From: Terriglobia bacterium
GTDB lineage: Bacteria; Acidobacteriota; Terriglobia; Acidiferrales; UBA7541
NCBI GenBank assembly: GCA_020073705.1
Contig: JAIQES010000009.1
Coordinates: 24,474 to 88,473 of the forward strand
Direction of reading: 5' to 3'
Length of the DNA stretch: 64,000 nt
Every line of letters begins with the position of its first letter. The first letter of the stretch is position 1. The position numbers and the translations under genes are program-made. The notes under the pieces were generated by a model that had not been told where the DNA came from, did not search any database, and saw only the letters and a list, made by a program, of their open reading frames with translations. Shown here piece by piece: positions 37,161 to 46,449 of this stretch.

Positions 37161-38684
37161 TTACTGCAATCCCGCACCCGTTGATTTGCTTCCCTCAACC
37201 GCAGGCTTGCCGGACGCGTCCACGATTTCAACCGTGCCGTATTTCTCCATGACCGTTTTGATTTTGTTTGCGTCGCCGACGGCAACCACCTGCATCGTTG
37301 CGGGATTGATGTATTTCTTTGCGACGCGTTGGACATCATCCGCTTTGATCGCCGCGATCTGAGCCGGATACTTATCCCAGTAATCGGCCCGGAACTTGTA
37401 CGCCTTCCGCGTGATGGCGTAGTCGATTAACTGCTGCGGGGATTCGAGCGAAAGCGCAAAACGCGCCACGACCGAACGCCTGGCGGCGCCGAGTTCATCG
37501 TCCGGCACTTTCTCATCGCGAATGCGGTTCAACTCGCGCAGGAACTCTGTCATCGCTCCGTCGGTCACTTCCGTGCGCAGGTCGCCGCCGGCGGTCCACG
37601 GACCGGCGTACTTTCGCGCGATCAGATTGCTGTACACGCCGTAGGTGTAGCCTTTTTCTTCGCGCAGGTTCAGGAACAGACGGCTCGCCGAGCCGGCACC
37701 GAGCACTTCATTCAGAACCACCAAAGCCGGAAAGTCCGGATCGCCGCGTTTGATCGCCAGATTACCCATCAGCAAGGTGGTCTGCACGGATCCGGGCCGG
37801 TCCACCAGATACACTTTGCCCTGGGTTGCGGGAGGAGGCCCTGCCGGGAAATTTACAGACGCCTTTGACCGCTGCCATTCCGCCAGCCATTGACGAAGCT
37901 TGGGGATCAACGTTGCGGCGCGCACGTCGCCTGAGATCGCCAGGATTGTGTTCTCGGGCGCGTAGTGCTTGTCGTGCCAGTCAGCAAGCATTGCCGGTGT
38001 CAGCGAGTCAATCGACTCTGGCGTTGCCGATACGACGGCAGCAGGGTAGGCCCCGTACAACGCGCGACTCAATGTCTGGTTCGCCAGAAAATTGGGTTGC
38101 GAGCGCTGTTGCAGAAGAGCGGGTTTTGCTCGCGATTGATATTGCGCCAACTCGCCGGCTGGAAAGGTTGGGTGGAGGAGCACATCCCTCGCCAGACCGA
38201 ACCACTGTTCGAAAGTGTCCGACAACCCTGAAGCGGTTAGGATGGCAGCCCCGGAACCGAATCCCGCGGAAGCGGAGAGGGTTGCCCCCAGCGAATCAAT
38301 TTGTTCGGCAATTTGCCTGCTCGTGCGGGTCTTTGTGCCCTCATCCAGCAGCTGGGCCGTTGCTCCGGCCAGTCCGGGCTGGTTTGCCGGCTCGTAGAGA
38401 GGTCCCGCACCGTCGATGTCGAATTGCACGGTGACGAGCGGGAAGCGATGATCCTCAAGGATCATCACGTTGATTCCATTCGGAAGAGTCACCTCGACCG
38501 GACGCGGCAGCTTCACCCGCAGGATTTCCTTGGATACCGGCGCGCGGTTCAGCCGCTCGACCTTGCTGGCAGGAATAGACTTGTCCTGGTCCTGGTTGGT
38601 CTGGCTCCGGCCCGTTGCTGCCGTCGCGGCGGCCAAGGCCGCAGCCGTCCACATAAGGAACTTCATCCTTACTTTGAGTCTCAT
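37161..38684 (-). CDS. M16-family peptidase-like protein, inactive partner subunit
   Basis: A 507-aa exported protein with an N-terminal signal ('FLMWTAAALAAATAATGRSQ'). It has the two-lobe pitrilysin/MPP fold, but the HxxEH zinc site is missing: the matching place reads 'GLAGATAQLLDEGTKTR'. The glycine-rich and Arg-Tyr regions of the partner subunit are visible ('NLREEKGYTYGVYSNLIARK'). In bacterial M16B pairs such a subunit binds substrate together with an active subunit. The active one is encoded 18 bases upstream. GGAGGAAATCCG before ATG 38684 is a strong ribosome site. Confidence 0.9.
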   Translation of the reverse strand: MRLKVRMKFLMWTAAALAAATAATGRSQTNQDQDKSIPASKVERLNRAPVSKEILRVKLPRPVEVTLPNGINVMILEDHRFPLVTVQFDIDGAGPLYEPANQPGLAGATAQLLDEGTKTRTSRQIAEQIDSLGATLSASAGFGSGAAILTASGLSDTFEQWFGLARDVLLHPTFPAGELAQYQSRAKPALLQQRSQPNFLANQTLSRALYGAYPAAVVSATPESIDSLTPAMLADWHDKHYAPENTILAISGDVRAATLIPKLRQWLAEWQRSKASVNFPAGPPPATQGKVYLVDRPGSVQTTLLMGNLAIKRGDPDFPALVVLNEVLGAGSASRLFLNLREEKGYTYGVYSNLIARKYAGPWTAGGDLRTEVTDGAMTEFLRELNRIRDEKVPDDELGAARRSVVARFALSLESPQQLIDYAITRKAYKFRADYWDKYPAQIAAIKADDVQRVAKKYINPATMQVVAVGDANKIKTVMEKYGTVEIVDASGKPAVEGSKSTGAGLQ

Positions 38685-38702
38685 CGGATTTCCTCCGAGC
38701 CT

Positions 38703-40094
38703 TTACCGAGCCGGTGCCGCCTGCGGTTTCGGAATGGTCAATACAACCGTGCGCTGCGCTTCTCCCAGATACTGGCGGGCCACGCGCTGGATGTCAGCCG
38801 GTTGAACTTCACTGTAATTTGCGAGTGACGTATTGATCAGGTTGGGATCATGGAAGTACACCGCGTATCGTCCTAGTGTACGCGCACGATTCAGAGTATT
38901 TGTCAGCGACTTAGCTTGCTGCAGCCGGTTCTGTATGCGTATCTTTTCCAGCTCCGCTGCCGTTACTCCATCGGTCTTGACGTGTTCGAACTCTTCGTAA
39001 ATCAGTTTCTCGACCCCTTCTGCGTCCTGCCCCGGTTTCAACACCACAAAAGCCTGAAATAGAGCGGGACCGCGCCGCAAGTCGATTCCCCCAGCCACCC
39101 GCAGAGCTACCCCTTTCCCCTTCACCAGCTTCTGGTAGAGCCGTGAAGATGTGCCGCCGAACAAGATGTCACCGAGCATGTCGAGCGCATACCAATCCGG
39201 TGTATTTCCGGGGACGGCCTTGTAAACAATGTCCAGGCGTGGCAGGCGCGCAAACGAATCCTCGATCACCGTCCTGCGTTCTGCTGTCTGCACGGGTTCG
39301 GTCATGTCCACCGGCGGCGACGCAGGCTGCGCCGGGATGTCCTCAAAGTATTTCCTGATCTTTTCCAGCGCCTCGGGCGTCTTGAAATCTCCCACGAGGG
39401 TTAGCACGGCATTGTTCGGCGCGTAGTACGTCTTGAAAAATTGCGCCACGTCGGCAAGGCTTGCCGCGTTCAGGTCGGCCATGGACCCCATCGTAGAATG
39501 TTTATACGCAAAATTGTCGTACGCGAGGTCTTCGAGGATTTCACCTGTTCTGCCATAGGCTTGGTTATCGATGCGCAGCCGCCGCTCTTCCTGCACTGTG
39601 TTCCGCTGGTTATCGAGGTTCGCCTGATTGATCCGGAGCGCCCGCATGCGGTCGGATTCCAGGAACAGCGCCATGTCCAGCTGGTTTGCCGGCACGCGTT
39701 CGTAATAATTCGTTGAATCGTCACCCGTCGTACCATTCACATCGCCGCCGTTGACTCGAACAAGTATCAGGTGCTCGCCCTTGCCGACATTTTGCGAGCC
39801 CTGGAACATCATGTGTTCGAACAGGTGTGCGAATCCGGTGTGTCCCGGCTGCTCATTCCTCGAGCCTACGTCGAACGTCACGCACAGCGATACGGTCGGC
39901 GCCGCGTGATCTTCCGAGAGCACTACGCGCAAGCCATTTTTCAGCGTGAGTTGCTGGATGGGGATCTGCACGCTCGGTGCGGGTGCGGCATCGGCCGGCC
40001 TGGGTTCAGGGCGTGGGGTTGCCACTATCCCGGTGGTCATGATCCCCAGCCCCAGAAAGAGTCCGAAAGTGCAAAGGATTTTGAAACGCCTCAT
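38703..40094 (-). CDS. zinc metallopeptidase, M16 family (active subunit)
   Basis: A 463-aa exported peptidase. A signal peptide ('LCTFGLFLGLGIMTTGIVA') is followed by the M16 domain with the inverted zinc motif HxxEH in 'GFAHLFEHMMFQGS', then the downstream Glu in 'QRNTVQEERRLRIDN'. It should cleave short peptides or signal fragments in the periplasm with the inactive partner encoded next. Start ATG 40094 has GGAAGGGAG upstream; the longer frame adds 12 unlikely residues. It follows the aldo/keto reductase gene by 23 bases. Confidence 0.93.
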   Translation of the reverse strand: MRRFKILCTFGLFLGLGIMTTGIVATPRPEPRPADAAPAPSVQIPIQQLTLKNGLRVVLSEDHAAPTVSLCVTFDVGSRNEQPGHTGFAHLFEHMMFQGSQNVGKGEHLILVRVNGGDVNGTTGDDSTNYYERVPANQLDMALFLESDRMRALRINQANLDNQRNTVQEERRLRIDNQAYGRTGEILEDLAYDNFAYKHSTMGSMADLNAASLADVAQFFKTYYAPNNAVLTLVGDFKTPEALEKIRKYFEDIPAQPASPPVDMTEPVQTAERRTVIEDSFARLPRLDIVYKAVPGNTPDWYALDMLGDILFGGTSSRLYQKLVKGKGVALRVAGGIDLRRGPALFQAFVVLKPGQDAEGVEKLIYEEFEHVKTDGVTAAELEKIRIQNRLQQAKSLTNTLNRARTLGRYAVYFHDPNLINTSLANYSEVQPADIQRVARQYLGEAQRTVVLTIPKPQAAPAR

Positions 40095-40117
40095 TTCGTA
40101 CTCCCTTCCAGGAGATC

Positions 40118-41185
40118 TCACCTCGACCACGGTCGGATGGCGGTGCCGCCCCTGAGCCTCGCTTGAATTGGCGGACTAAAACACACGTACGGGTGCGCAA
40201 AGGGATCGAGCGCTCCAGCTTTGTCGAGGCGAGCCCGCAATTCCGCGGGGATCGCAAAGTCCAGAGACGATAAGTTGCTGTCCAGTTGATTGACCTTCGT
40301 AGCCCCGATAATCGTTGAAGTCACTCCGGGTTGTGTTGCCACCCAGTTCAATGCGACTTCGGCCGGTGGCCGGCCCATCTGTTTGGCAACGTCCACAAGC
40401 ACATCCACAATTTTCCAATTTCGTTCGGTGAAGCGTTCGAAGAGCGCAGTGCCTGCCGTCTTCTGAATGTCGAGGCGCCCTTGCGGGGAACCAAGCTTCC
40501 CCTCTCCCTTGTATTTGCCTGAAAGAATGCCCCCCGCGAGCGGACTCCACGGACAGACCGCCATACCCAGCTCCTGCGCTGCGGGAATGTGCTCGCGCTC
40601 GATATTGCGTTCCACAAGTGAATACTCGAGCTGCAGAGCGATAATCCGTTCGCGCCCTAACTGCTCAGCCAGCGTTTGAGCGCGAGCTACGTACCACGCC
40701 GGAACGTCCGAAAAGCCGATGTAGCGAATCTTTCCTGCCCGCACCAGCGTATCGAATGAGGACAGTACTTCTTCCACCGGCGTGACCATGTCCCATATAT
40801 GCATCCAGTAGAGATCAATATAGTCGGTTTGCAGGCGGCGCAAGGAGCCCTCGATGGCGCGGTACATATTTTTCCGGCCGTTTCCGCCTGCGTTCGGATT
40901 CCCTGGCTGCGCGTTGAAGGTGAACTTCGTGGCCAGGGCGACCCGATCCCGGGCCTTCGCTTCCTTGATGAATTTCCCAACCATTTCCTCGCTCTTTCCA
41001 TTCGTGTAAGCGTCCGCGGTGTCTACAAAATTGCCGCCTCTTTCAAAATAGCGGTCAAAAATGGCGCGCGATGCGGTTTCGTCAGCACCCCAGCCCCATT
41101 CCGTTCCAAATGTCATCGTTCCCAGGCATAGAGGGCTTACGCGTAAGCCGGATTGTCCCAGAGTTACGTATTCATTAGGTTTCAT
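40118..41185 (-). CDS. aldo/keto reductase
   Basis: A 355-aa (alpha/beta)8 NADPH-dependent reductase. Catalytic residues are visible: Asp and Tyr in 'NFVDTADAYTNGKSEE', Lys in 'VALATKFTF' and His in 'DLYWMHIWD'. The NADP-binding end 'STIIGATKVNQLDSNLSSL' is typical. It is like the YajO/Tas group that reduces aldehydes or ketones, possibly sugar derivatives; the substrate is unknown. GGTGGA lies nine bases before ATG 41185. It is first of three closely packed genes with the two M16 genes, though a functional link is not obvious. Confidence 0.93.
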   Translation of the reverse strand: MKPNEYVTLGQSGLRVSPLCLGTMTFGTEWGWGADETASRAIFDRYFERGGNFVDTADAYTNGKSEEMVGKFIKEAKARDRVALATKFTFNAQPGNPNAGGNGRKNMYRAIEGSLRRLQTDYIDLYWMHIWDMVTPVEEVLSSFDTLVRAGKIRYIGFSDVPAWYVARAQTLAEQLGRERIIALQLEYSLVERNIEREHIPAAQELGMAVCPWSPLAGGILSGKYKGEGKLGSPQGRLDIQKTAGTALFERFTERNWKIVDVLVDVAKQMGRPPAEVALNWVATQPGVTSTIIGATKVNQLDSNLSSLDFAIPAELRARLDKAGALDPFAHPYVCFSPPIQARLRGGTAIRPWSR

Positions 41186-41338
41186 TGGAGGGAATCCACC
41201 TTTCGGCTGTTTCTTATAGCGACGTCAATTTATTATGATGCCGTACCGTCCCGATTGTCACATAGGTGAAGATATGGGTAGCGAGACGGCGCCCCCAATG
41301 ATCAGGGACACCAGGGGTAATCTTTCCTGTTCAGCTCG

Positions 41339-44300
41339 CTAGAAGTTGAATTTTAGCGCCAGTTGAACCACGCGGGGGTCGCCCGCCGAAGTGATCGAGC
41401 CGAATGCCGAGCTCCCCTTGGTCACATTGGGCGCGCCCAGCGGCGGCGTGTTCGTCAGATTGAAGATTTCCGCGCGGAAGTCCACGCTCATGCGTTCGTT
41501 AATGTCAGTCCGCTTGATAAGGGCGAGGTCGGCATCGCGGTACGCGGGGCCGCGAATCGGATTGCGCGAGCAGGTGCCTAGTGTGAAGACCGGCGCGGTC
41601 TGAAATGCACTTACATTGAAGAACTGCGACACGCTTCTCTGTGAAGCGGGAAGCGCCGTGTCAGCCACGCAGTTCGGGCGTTGCGTGGCGAATCCCGCGA
41701 AGGCGTTAAAATTTGTCGTCTGCGTCACGGCCAGAGGGAGGCCCGATTCAAGCGAAATGATTCCCGCTACTTGCCATCCGCTCGCAAATTTTCCGGCGGC
41801 ACCTCCGGGATGAAACCGGTGATTCGGGCCGATGGGAAGGTCGTAGGTATAGCTAATTACGGTGACATTGGGGATGTCGCCGGTCGAAACACCGCGCTCG
41901 AGCTTGCGGTTGTAACTGTCCGCGACCGGAAAATTGGCCACCGACCCGAGACCGATCGAAGCATCGAAGACCGACGACGCATCGTCGATCAGCTTCGAAT
42001 GTGTGTAGCTGGCCAGCAGTGTCGAGCCGTGTGCGAAGCGCTTCTCCAATTTGACCTGCACCCCGTTGTAGTTCGAGTTTCCGATGTTGTTCCGGTACAA
42101 AATCACATTCTGAAATCTTGGAAAAGGTTTCAGAAGCTGCCCCTGCGGTATGGTCGGACCGTTCAGAGAAGGGTTGGAAGGAATTTGTCCGGCGAAGGGA
42201 TTCGGCACGGATTGCTGGAGCGGGCTGCCCAACGCAAGTTGCGCAGCCGTAAGTTGATTGAGGTTGTAGTCCGGCACGCCGAGGTGTGTGGCCTTCGAAC
42301 CGGTGTAGGCAATCTCAAACGTCAGATTGTGCGTCAGCTCACGCTGAATCGCCAGGTTCCACTGTTGCACGTATCCGGAGCCGAGCGTACGGTCCGCCGA
42401 ATAAACGCTGAGTCCTAACCCAGCATCAGGAGTGAGAGGGATTGGCTGTACAGTCGGTCCATTCGCTAGGACAAACGCGGGGGTCGTATTGTTCAGATTC
42501 GATTGCGTAACTGTCTGGACGAAAGGGAACGCAGGATTCGTAAAGGGCGTCGTGATTCCGGATTGATCGAAGAACACGATGGCATAGCCGGAGCGGATGA
42601 CAGTCTTATTGGTCAGGCGATAGGCAATTCCCACGCGCGGACCCAGATTTTTCCAGTGCAGCGTCCGAGCAGAGCGCGGAAAGCCGTTTTGACCGAGGTA
42701 TTGGAGTTGCTGCGTCTGCAGATTGAAGACGGCGCCCTGGTTGTCCACTTCGGTCGAAGGAAAATTCAATGTGTAACGAACCCCGCCGGTCAGCGTCAGC
42801 CGGCTTGTTGCCTTCCAATTGTCCTGGACGAACCATTCTTGGAACCATGCGCGCGGCCGCAGCACCTTCTCTTGCAGATCGATCGAGAACGACTGCACCT
42901 GGCCCAGCAGGAAGCTCGCCAGCGAGTTGCCGGTATTCGTTGAGCCAGTCACACCCGAGGGGTTCGTGAAATTCGTGAAGAGTGTGTTGAACGTGAACGA
43001 ACCGGTCGGGGACGGCGGTTGAATGACATCGAGACGCGATATGCGGTTGTCGATGCCGAAGCGAATGGCGTGCCGTCCGTGCAGGTAGGAGACCGTATCG
43101 GCAATCTCGATGACGTCGGTTCGAAATATCGAGTTCACATTCGACTGCGGCCCGAGCTGCTGAAACCCGCTGACTAGAAACGTCGGCAGCTCGTTGTTAA
43201 ATGCTCCGTTCGTGGGGATACCCGGCAAGTTCAAGCCCTGCGACGGTGTTTGACTCATGAGCAGTCCCTGACGATTTATCGAACGGCGCGTGTACCCGGC
43301 ACGCACCTCGTTTGTCAGCGTGGGAGAAAAAACGTGCAGATAGTTCGACGCGAGTGATTGGCCCAGAGTGTTTTGCGGACCAGTGGACGCGCCCGTCGTC
43401 GTGTTTCCGTAGCCGTTTGGCAGTGGCGTAACCGGTTGCGTGAAGTCCTTCGCGAAGGAATAGCGTCCGAAGACCTGGTCGCTGCTTGAGAATCGATGAT
43501 CGATGCGAATATCGAACTGGTCCGCCGTGTCCGGCTCATTCCCGATGCGGCTGAAATTATTGGCTGCCCCCGAAGAAGTTGGTTGCGGATAGAGATTGAG
43601 CAAAGACGCGGCGACGGCGTCGAAGCTGGTGACCGGAATGAAGTTTCCAGCATACGCTCGATGGTCCGAGGGACGGAAAATCATCCCTTGCCGCACCTGA
43701 ATCGTGTTGCCGTTCGTGTCCGTGGTGTTGAGGGGTGTGTTACCAGTGGATGTCGTGGTCACCGCGCCGGACGGAGTGACATAGTAAGGAGAGGAAAGAA
43801 GCGCGGAGAAATCCCCGCCGCGTTCCGCCAGTGTGGGCACGGTCGAAGTCACGACGCGACCGATGAGTTGCCGCGTGCCCTGGTAATCCAGGAAAAAGAA
43901 CGTTTTGTCGTGAACGATTGGCCCGCCCACGACGAAGCCAAATTGATTTCTGCGAAATTCAGGCTTCCTGGGATTCACAGCCGTAGCCGGAGCAAATAAA
44001 TTGCGCGCGTTCAAAGCCTCATTGCGCAGGAACTCGAAAGCCGAGCCGTGGAATTGATTCGCACCGGACTTGGTGGAGAGATTGATGACGCCGCCATTGA
44101 ATCGTCCGAACTCCGCCGAGGCGTCATTAGTCTGCATGTTAAATTCCTGAATGGCGTCAATGATAGGTACGAAGGCAATCTGGCCCGGTTCGGGTTGCAG
44201 CACTGAGATGCCATCGTACATGTATTCATTCGTTCGCGGACGGCTTCCATTCAGTCGTGGGAGCGGTGTGGCAGCGGGCGGCAGGGCCACGCCTGCCGCA

Positions 44301-44788
44301 AGTCCGGCCAAACTCATGAAATTTCGTCCGTTGAGGGGCAGGGCCATGATTGTCTCGTTGGAGATGACCTGGCCCATCGTCGCGGATTCCGTGCGCAGCG
44401 GAGAAACTTCCGCCTTTACGGTTACGCTTTCCGCTATGCTGCCAATCGTGAGAGTCACGTCGATATGGACGCGCTCGCCCGTCGCAATGTTGAAATCTTC
44501 CTGTGTGAAGCGCTTGAATCCCGTTGCTTCGACCGACAGCGAATACCGCCCGGGCTTTAAACTCGAGAATACGTAAACCCCGCCGCTCGTGGTCGTTGAG
44601 GAATACGTCAAGCCCGTCTGAAGTTGGGTCAGCGTAACCTGTGCGTTTGGGACCAACTCCTCCGACGGATCGCGAACTTCTCCCGTCAACTCGCCGCTTC
44701 CGGCCTGGGCGAGAGCCGTGGCAGGCAACGCCAGGACAATCAAAGAAAATAGGATACGTGCCAAATTCGAGAAAGAACGCGAGTGCAT
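41339..44788 (-). CDS. TonB-dependent receptor-like outer-membrane protein with carboxypeptidase regulatory domain (Oar-like)
   Basis: A 1149-aa outer-membrane protein. A signal peptide (to about 'LPATALAQA') leads to a carboxypeptidase-regulatory Ig-like domain ('GELTGEVRDPSEELVPNAQV', 'GRYSLSVEATGFKR'), then the plug ('NGRNFMSLAGLAAGV', 'DGISVLQPEPGQIAFVPI'), then a long beta barrel ending in the C-terminal 'PRVVQLALKFNF' with terminal Phe. Such proteins are abundant in Acidobacteriota and Bacteroidota and bind large or bulky substrates. No TonB box is clear. Start ATG 44788 has GGGGA seven bases upstream; the longer frame adds 19 residues. There is no SusD-like partner beside it. Confidence 0.93.
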   Translation of the reverse strand: MHSRSFSNLARILFSLIVLALPATALAQAGSGELTGEVRDPSEELVPNAQVTLTQLQTGLTYSSTTTSGGVYVFSSLKPGRYSLSVEATGFKRFTQEDFNIATGERVHIDVTLTIGSIAESVTVKAEVSPLRTESATMGQVISNETIMALPLNGRNFMSLAGLAAGVALPPAATPLPRLNGSRPRTNEYMYDGISVLQPEPGQIAFVPIIDAIQEFNMQTNDASAEFGRFNGGVINLSTKSGANQFHGSAFEFLRNEALNARNLFAPATAVNPRKPEFRRNQFGFVVGGPIVHDKTFFFLDYQGTRQLIGRVVTSTVPTLAERGGDFSALLSSPYYVTPSGAVTTTSTGNTPLNTTDTNGNTIQVRQGMIFRPSDHRAYAGNFIPVTSFDAVAASLLNLYPQPTSSGAANNFSRIGNEPDTADQFDIRIDHRFSSSDQVFGRYSFAKDFTQPVTPLPNGYGNTTTGASTGPQNTLGQSLASNYLHVFSPTLTNEVRAGYTRRSINRQGLLMSQTPSQGLNLPGIPTNGAFNNELPTFLVSGFQQLGPQSNVNSIFRTDVIEIADTVSYLHGRHAIRFGIDNRISRLDVIQPPSPTGSFTFNTLFTNFTNPSGVTGSTNTGNSLASFLLGQVQSFSIDLQEKVLRPRAWFQEWFVQDNWKATSRLTLTGGVRYTLNFPSTEVDNQGAVFNLQTQQLQYLGQNGFPRSARTLHWKNLGPRVGIAYRLTNKTVIRSGYAIVFFDQSGITTPFTNPAFPFVQTVTQSNLNNTTPAFVLANGPTVQPIPLTPDAGLGLSVYSADRTLGSGYVQQWNLAIQRELTHNLTFEIAYTGSKATHLGVPDYNLNQLTAAQLALGSPLQQSVPNPFAGQIPSNPSLNGPTIPQGQLLKPFPRFQNVILYRNNIGNSNYNGVQVKLEKRFAHGSTLLASYTHSKLIDDASSVFDASIGLGSVANFPVADSYNRKLERGVSTGDIPNVTVISYTYDLPIGPNHRFHPGGAAGKFASGWQVAGIISLESGLPLAVTQTTNFNAFAGFATQRPNCVADTALPASQRSVSQFFNVSAFQTAPVFTLGTCSRNPIRGPAYRDADLALIKRTDINERMSVDFRAEIFNLTNTPPLGAPNVTKGSSAFGSITSAGDPRVVQLALKFNF

Positions 44789-45044
44789 GTCGGATCCCCT
44801 TATGCGAACAATGAGCGCCGCCAAAATCTTGCGCCTGTCCAACATGCGAACGATTTAATACAACAAATACCGTTATGTCAAATCGACTTAATACGAATAG
44901 AAAATGTATGGATTGATGCGGTCTTTCGCGGATAAATCGTACTGACGGACGGCTGGGGCGAAGGAGCGCCTTCCCAACCGTTCTCGAGGATGCGATTTGC
45001 CCACTCCCAATTCGCAGGAAAGCGGTTAATTGGCAGGGGGGACC

Positions 45045-46328
45045 CTATTCGCCCTTGAATACGCTTCCGTCCTTCATCACAAACGACACTTTGCGCACGG
45101 CTTGGATGTTTTCCAGGGGATTTTCCGGCATGGCGATGATGTCAGCGGCGAGGCCTGGCTTGATCGCGCCACGTTCACGGTCCACGCCCAGCAGGCGGGC
45201 GGCGTTAATCGTCATCGCCTGCAGCGTGTCTTTAGCTGGCACATGCGCTTCGACCCACGAATCAACATATTCCGCCGCAAGTGTTCCGCGAGTTTCGCCG
45301 GGGACGGCGACAATCACGTCGGTGCCGAACGCTATCGTCACGCCGATCTGATAGGCGCGCTTCAGCCTGTCCACAAACACGGCATGAAGTTCCGGAAAAC
45401 CCTCTTCCTGCGCGGCGCTTTCAGTGAAATCCGTTCCGACCAGGACAACATGATTTTTCTTCGCCAATTGGAGATCGTCATTGGTCATCATTTCGCCGTG
45501 CTCGATAGAATCTACGCCCGCCTCGGCCGCGTTGTGCGCGCCGGGGTGCGTCCAGCAATGCGCGGCGAGTTTCAGTCCATCGCGGTGGGCTTCTTCGACC
45601 ATGAACCGGATGTCGTCCGCGCTGTAGATATATTTCTGGTCGTCCACGACGATCTTGATCAGTGTCGCCCCGTAATGGATATTCTCGCGGATGGCCTTCA
45701 GCATTTCGTCGCGCGTATCGGCAAAAGCGTATTCCGGAGTTGCCAGGTCCCTTTTCTCCGGCTGCAAATGGAATTGCCCGCCGTACGGCGCGATGATGCG
45801 CCCGGCATTCATCATTGTCGGACCCGGCACCAGTCCGCGTTCAATGGCCTGGCGCAGCGCCGTGTCGGCATAGTTGCCCGCGTTGCCAACATCGCGGATG
45901 GTCGTGAATCCTGCTGCCAGCATGTCCCGCGCGTTCGCAACGCCTTCGATGGCGCGGTAGGGAGTCGGGTCAAGCAGCGTCGTGATGTAATAGTTTCCCG
46001 CATCGCGGTTTTTCTTGACCGTCATGCACAGATGCGTGTGCGCATCGAACAGGCCCGGCAGCACGGTGGATTTCGAAAGGTCAATGATTTGCGCGCCCTC
46101 CGGGATCTGCACGTGGGGACCGACGGCTTCGATCGTCTTCCCACGCACCAGAATGATCTGATTCGTCGCCGTCGTTCCTTGCTCGGGATCGACAAGCTTG
46201 CCGGCCTTGATGGCTATGAGCAGCGATGGCCTGTGCTGTGGATATTGCGCCGCCGTTCTCGGCGCTGTGGCTGCCAGTAAGACGAGTGATAGCGTTAGAA
46301 TACAGAGCAACAGGACTCGTGGGCGCAT
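45045..46328 (-). CDS. secreted amidohydrolase (imidazolonepropionase-like metal hydrolase)
   Basis: A 427-aa amidohydrolase of the Sgx9260/Xaa-Pro dipeptidase-like branch. A signal peptide ('LLLCILTLSLVLLAATAPRT') precedes the metal-dependent barrel. Ligands are His-x-His in 'GLFDAHTHLCMT', a Lys suited to carbamylation in 'ATLIKIVVDDQK', His in 'KLAAHCWTHPG', His in 'DSIEHGEMMT' and Asp in 'IAFGTDVIVAV'. It probably hydrolyses N-acyl or proline-containing peptides outside the cytoplasm; the substrate is inferred. TAGGAGTCACCG before ATG 46328 is a strong ribosome site. It is a single gene. Confidence 0.92.
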   Translation of the reverse strand: MRPRVLLLCILTLSLVLLAATAPRTAAQYPQHRPSLLIAIKAGKLVDPEQGTTATNQIILVRGKTIEAVGPHVQIPEGAQIIDLSKSTVLPGLFDAHTHLCMTVKKNRDAGNYYITTLLDPTPYRAIEGVANARDMLAAGFTTIRDVGNAGNYADTALRQAIERGLVPGPTMMNAGRIIAPYGGQFHLQPEKRDLATPEYAFADTRDEMLKAIRENIHYGATLIKIVVDDQKYIYSADDIRFMVEEAHRDGLKLAAHCWTHPGAHNAAEAGVDSIEHGEMMTNDDLQLAKKNHVVLVGTDFTESAAQEEGFPELHAVFVDRLKRAYQIGVTIAFGTDVIVAVPGETRGTLAAEYVDSWVEAHVPAKDTLQAMTINAARLLGVDRERGAIKPGLAADIIAMPENPLENIQAVRKVSFVMKDGSVFKGE

Positions 46329-46449
46329 CGGTGACTCCTAGGAAAAAGAGGAAGTGATGTCGGCCAAAATGTGAAAACCATGAAAACGCAAAACACACAG
46401 CAGAACGAGCAATCGCGTCCGAGCCATCAAAATTACAGATGATGCCGCG

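Noticed and set aside
41681..42418. 245-residue forward frame inside the TonB/Oar gene
   Set aside because: It lies within a complete receptor gene on the other strand and shows no domain of its own.
45030..46280. 416-residue forward frame antisense to the amidohydrolase
   Set aside because: The opposite strand carries all metal ligands, a signal peptide and a strong ribosome site; this frame has none.
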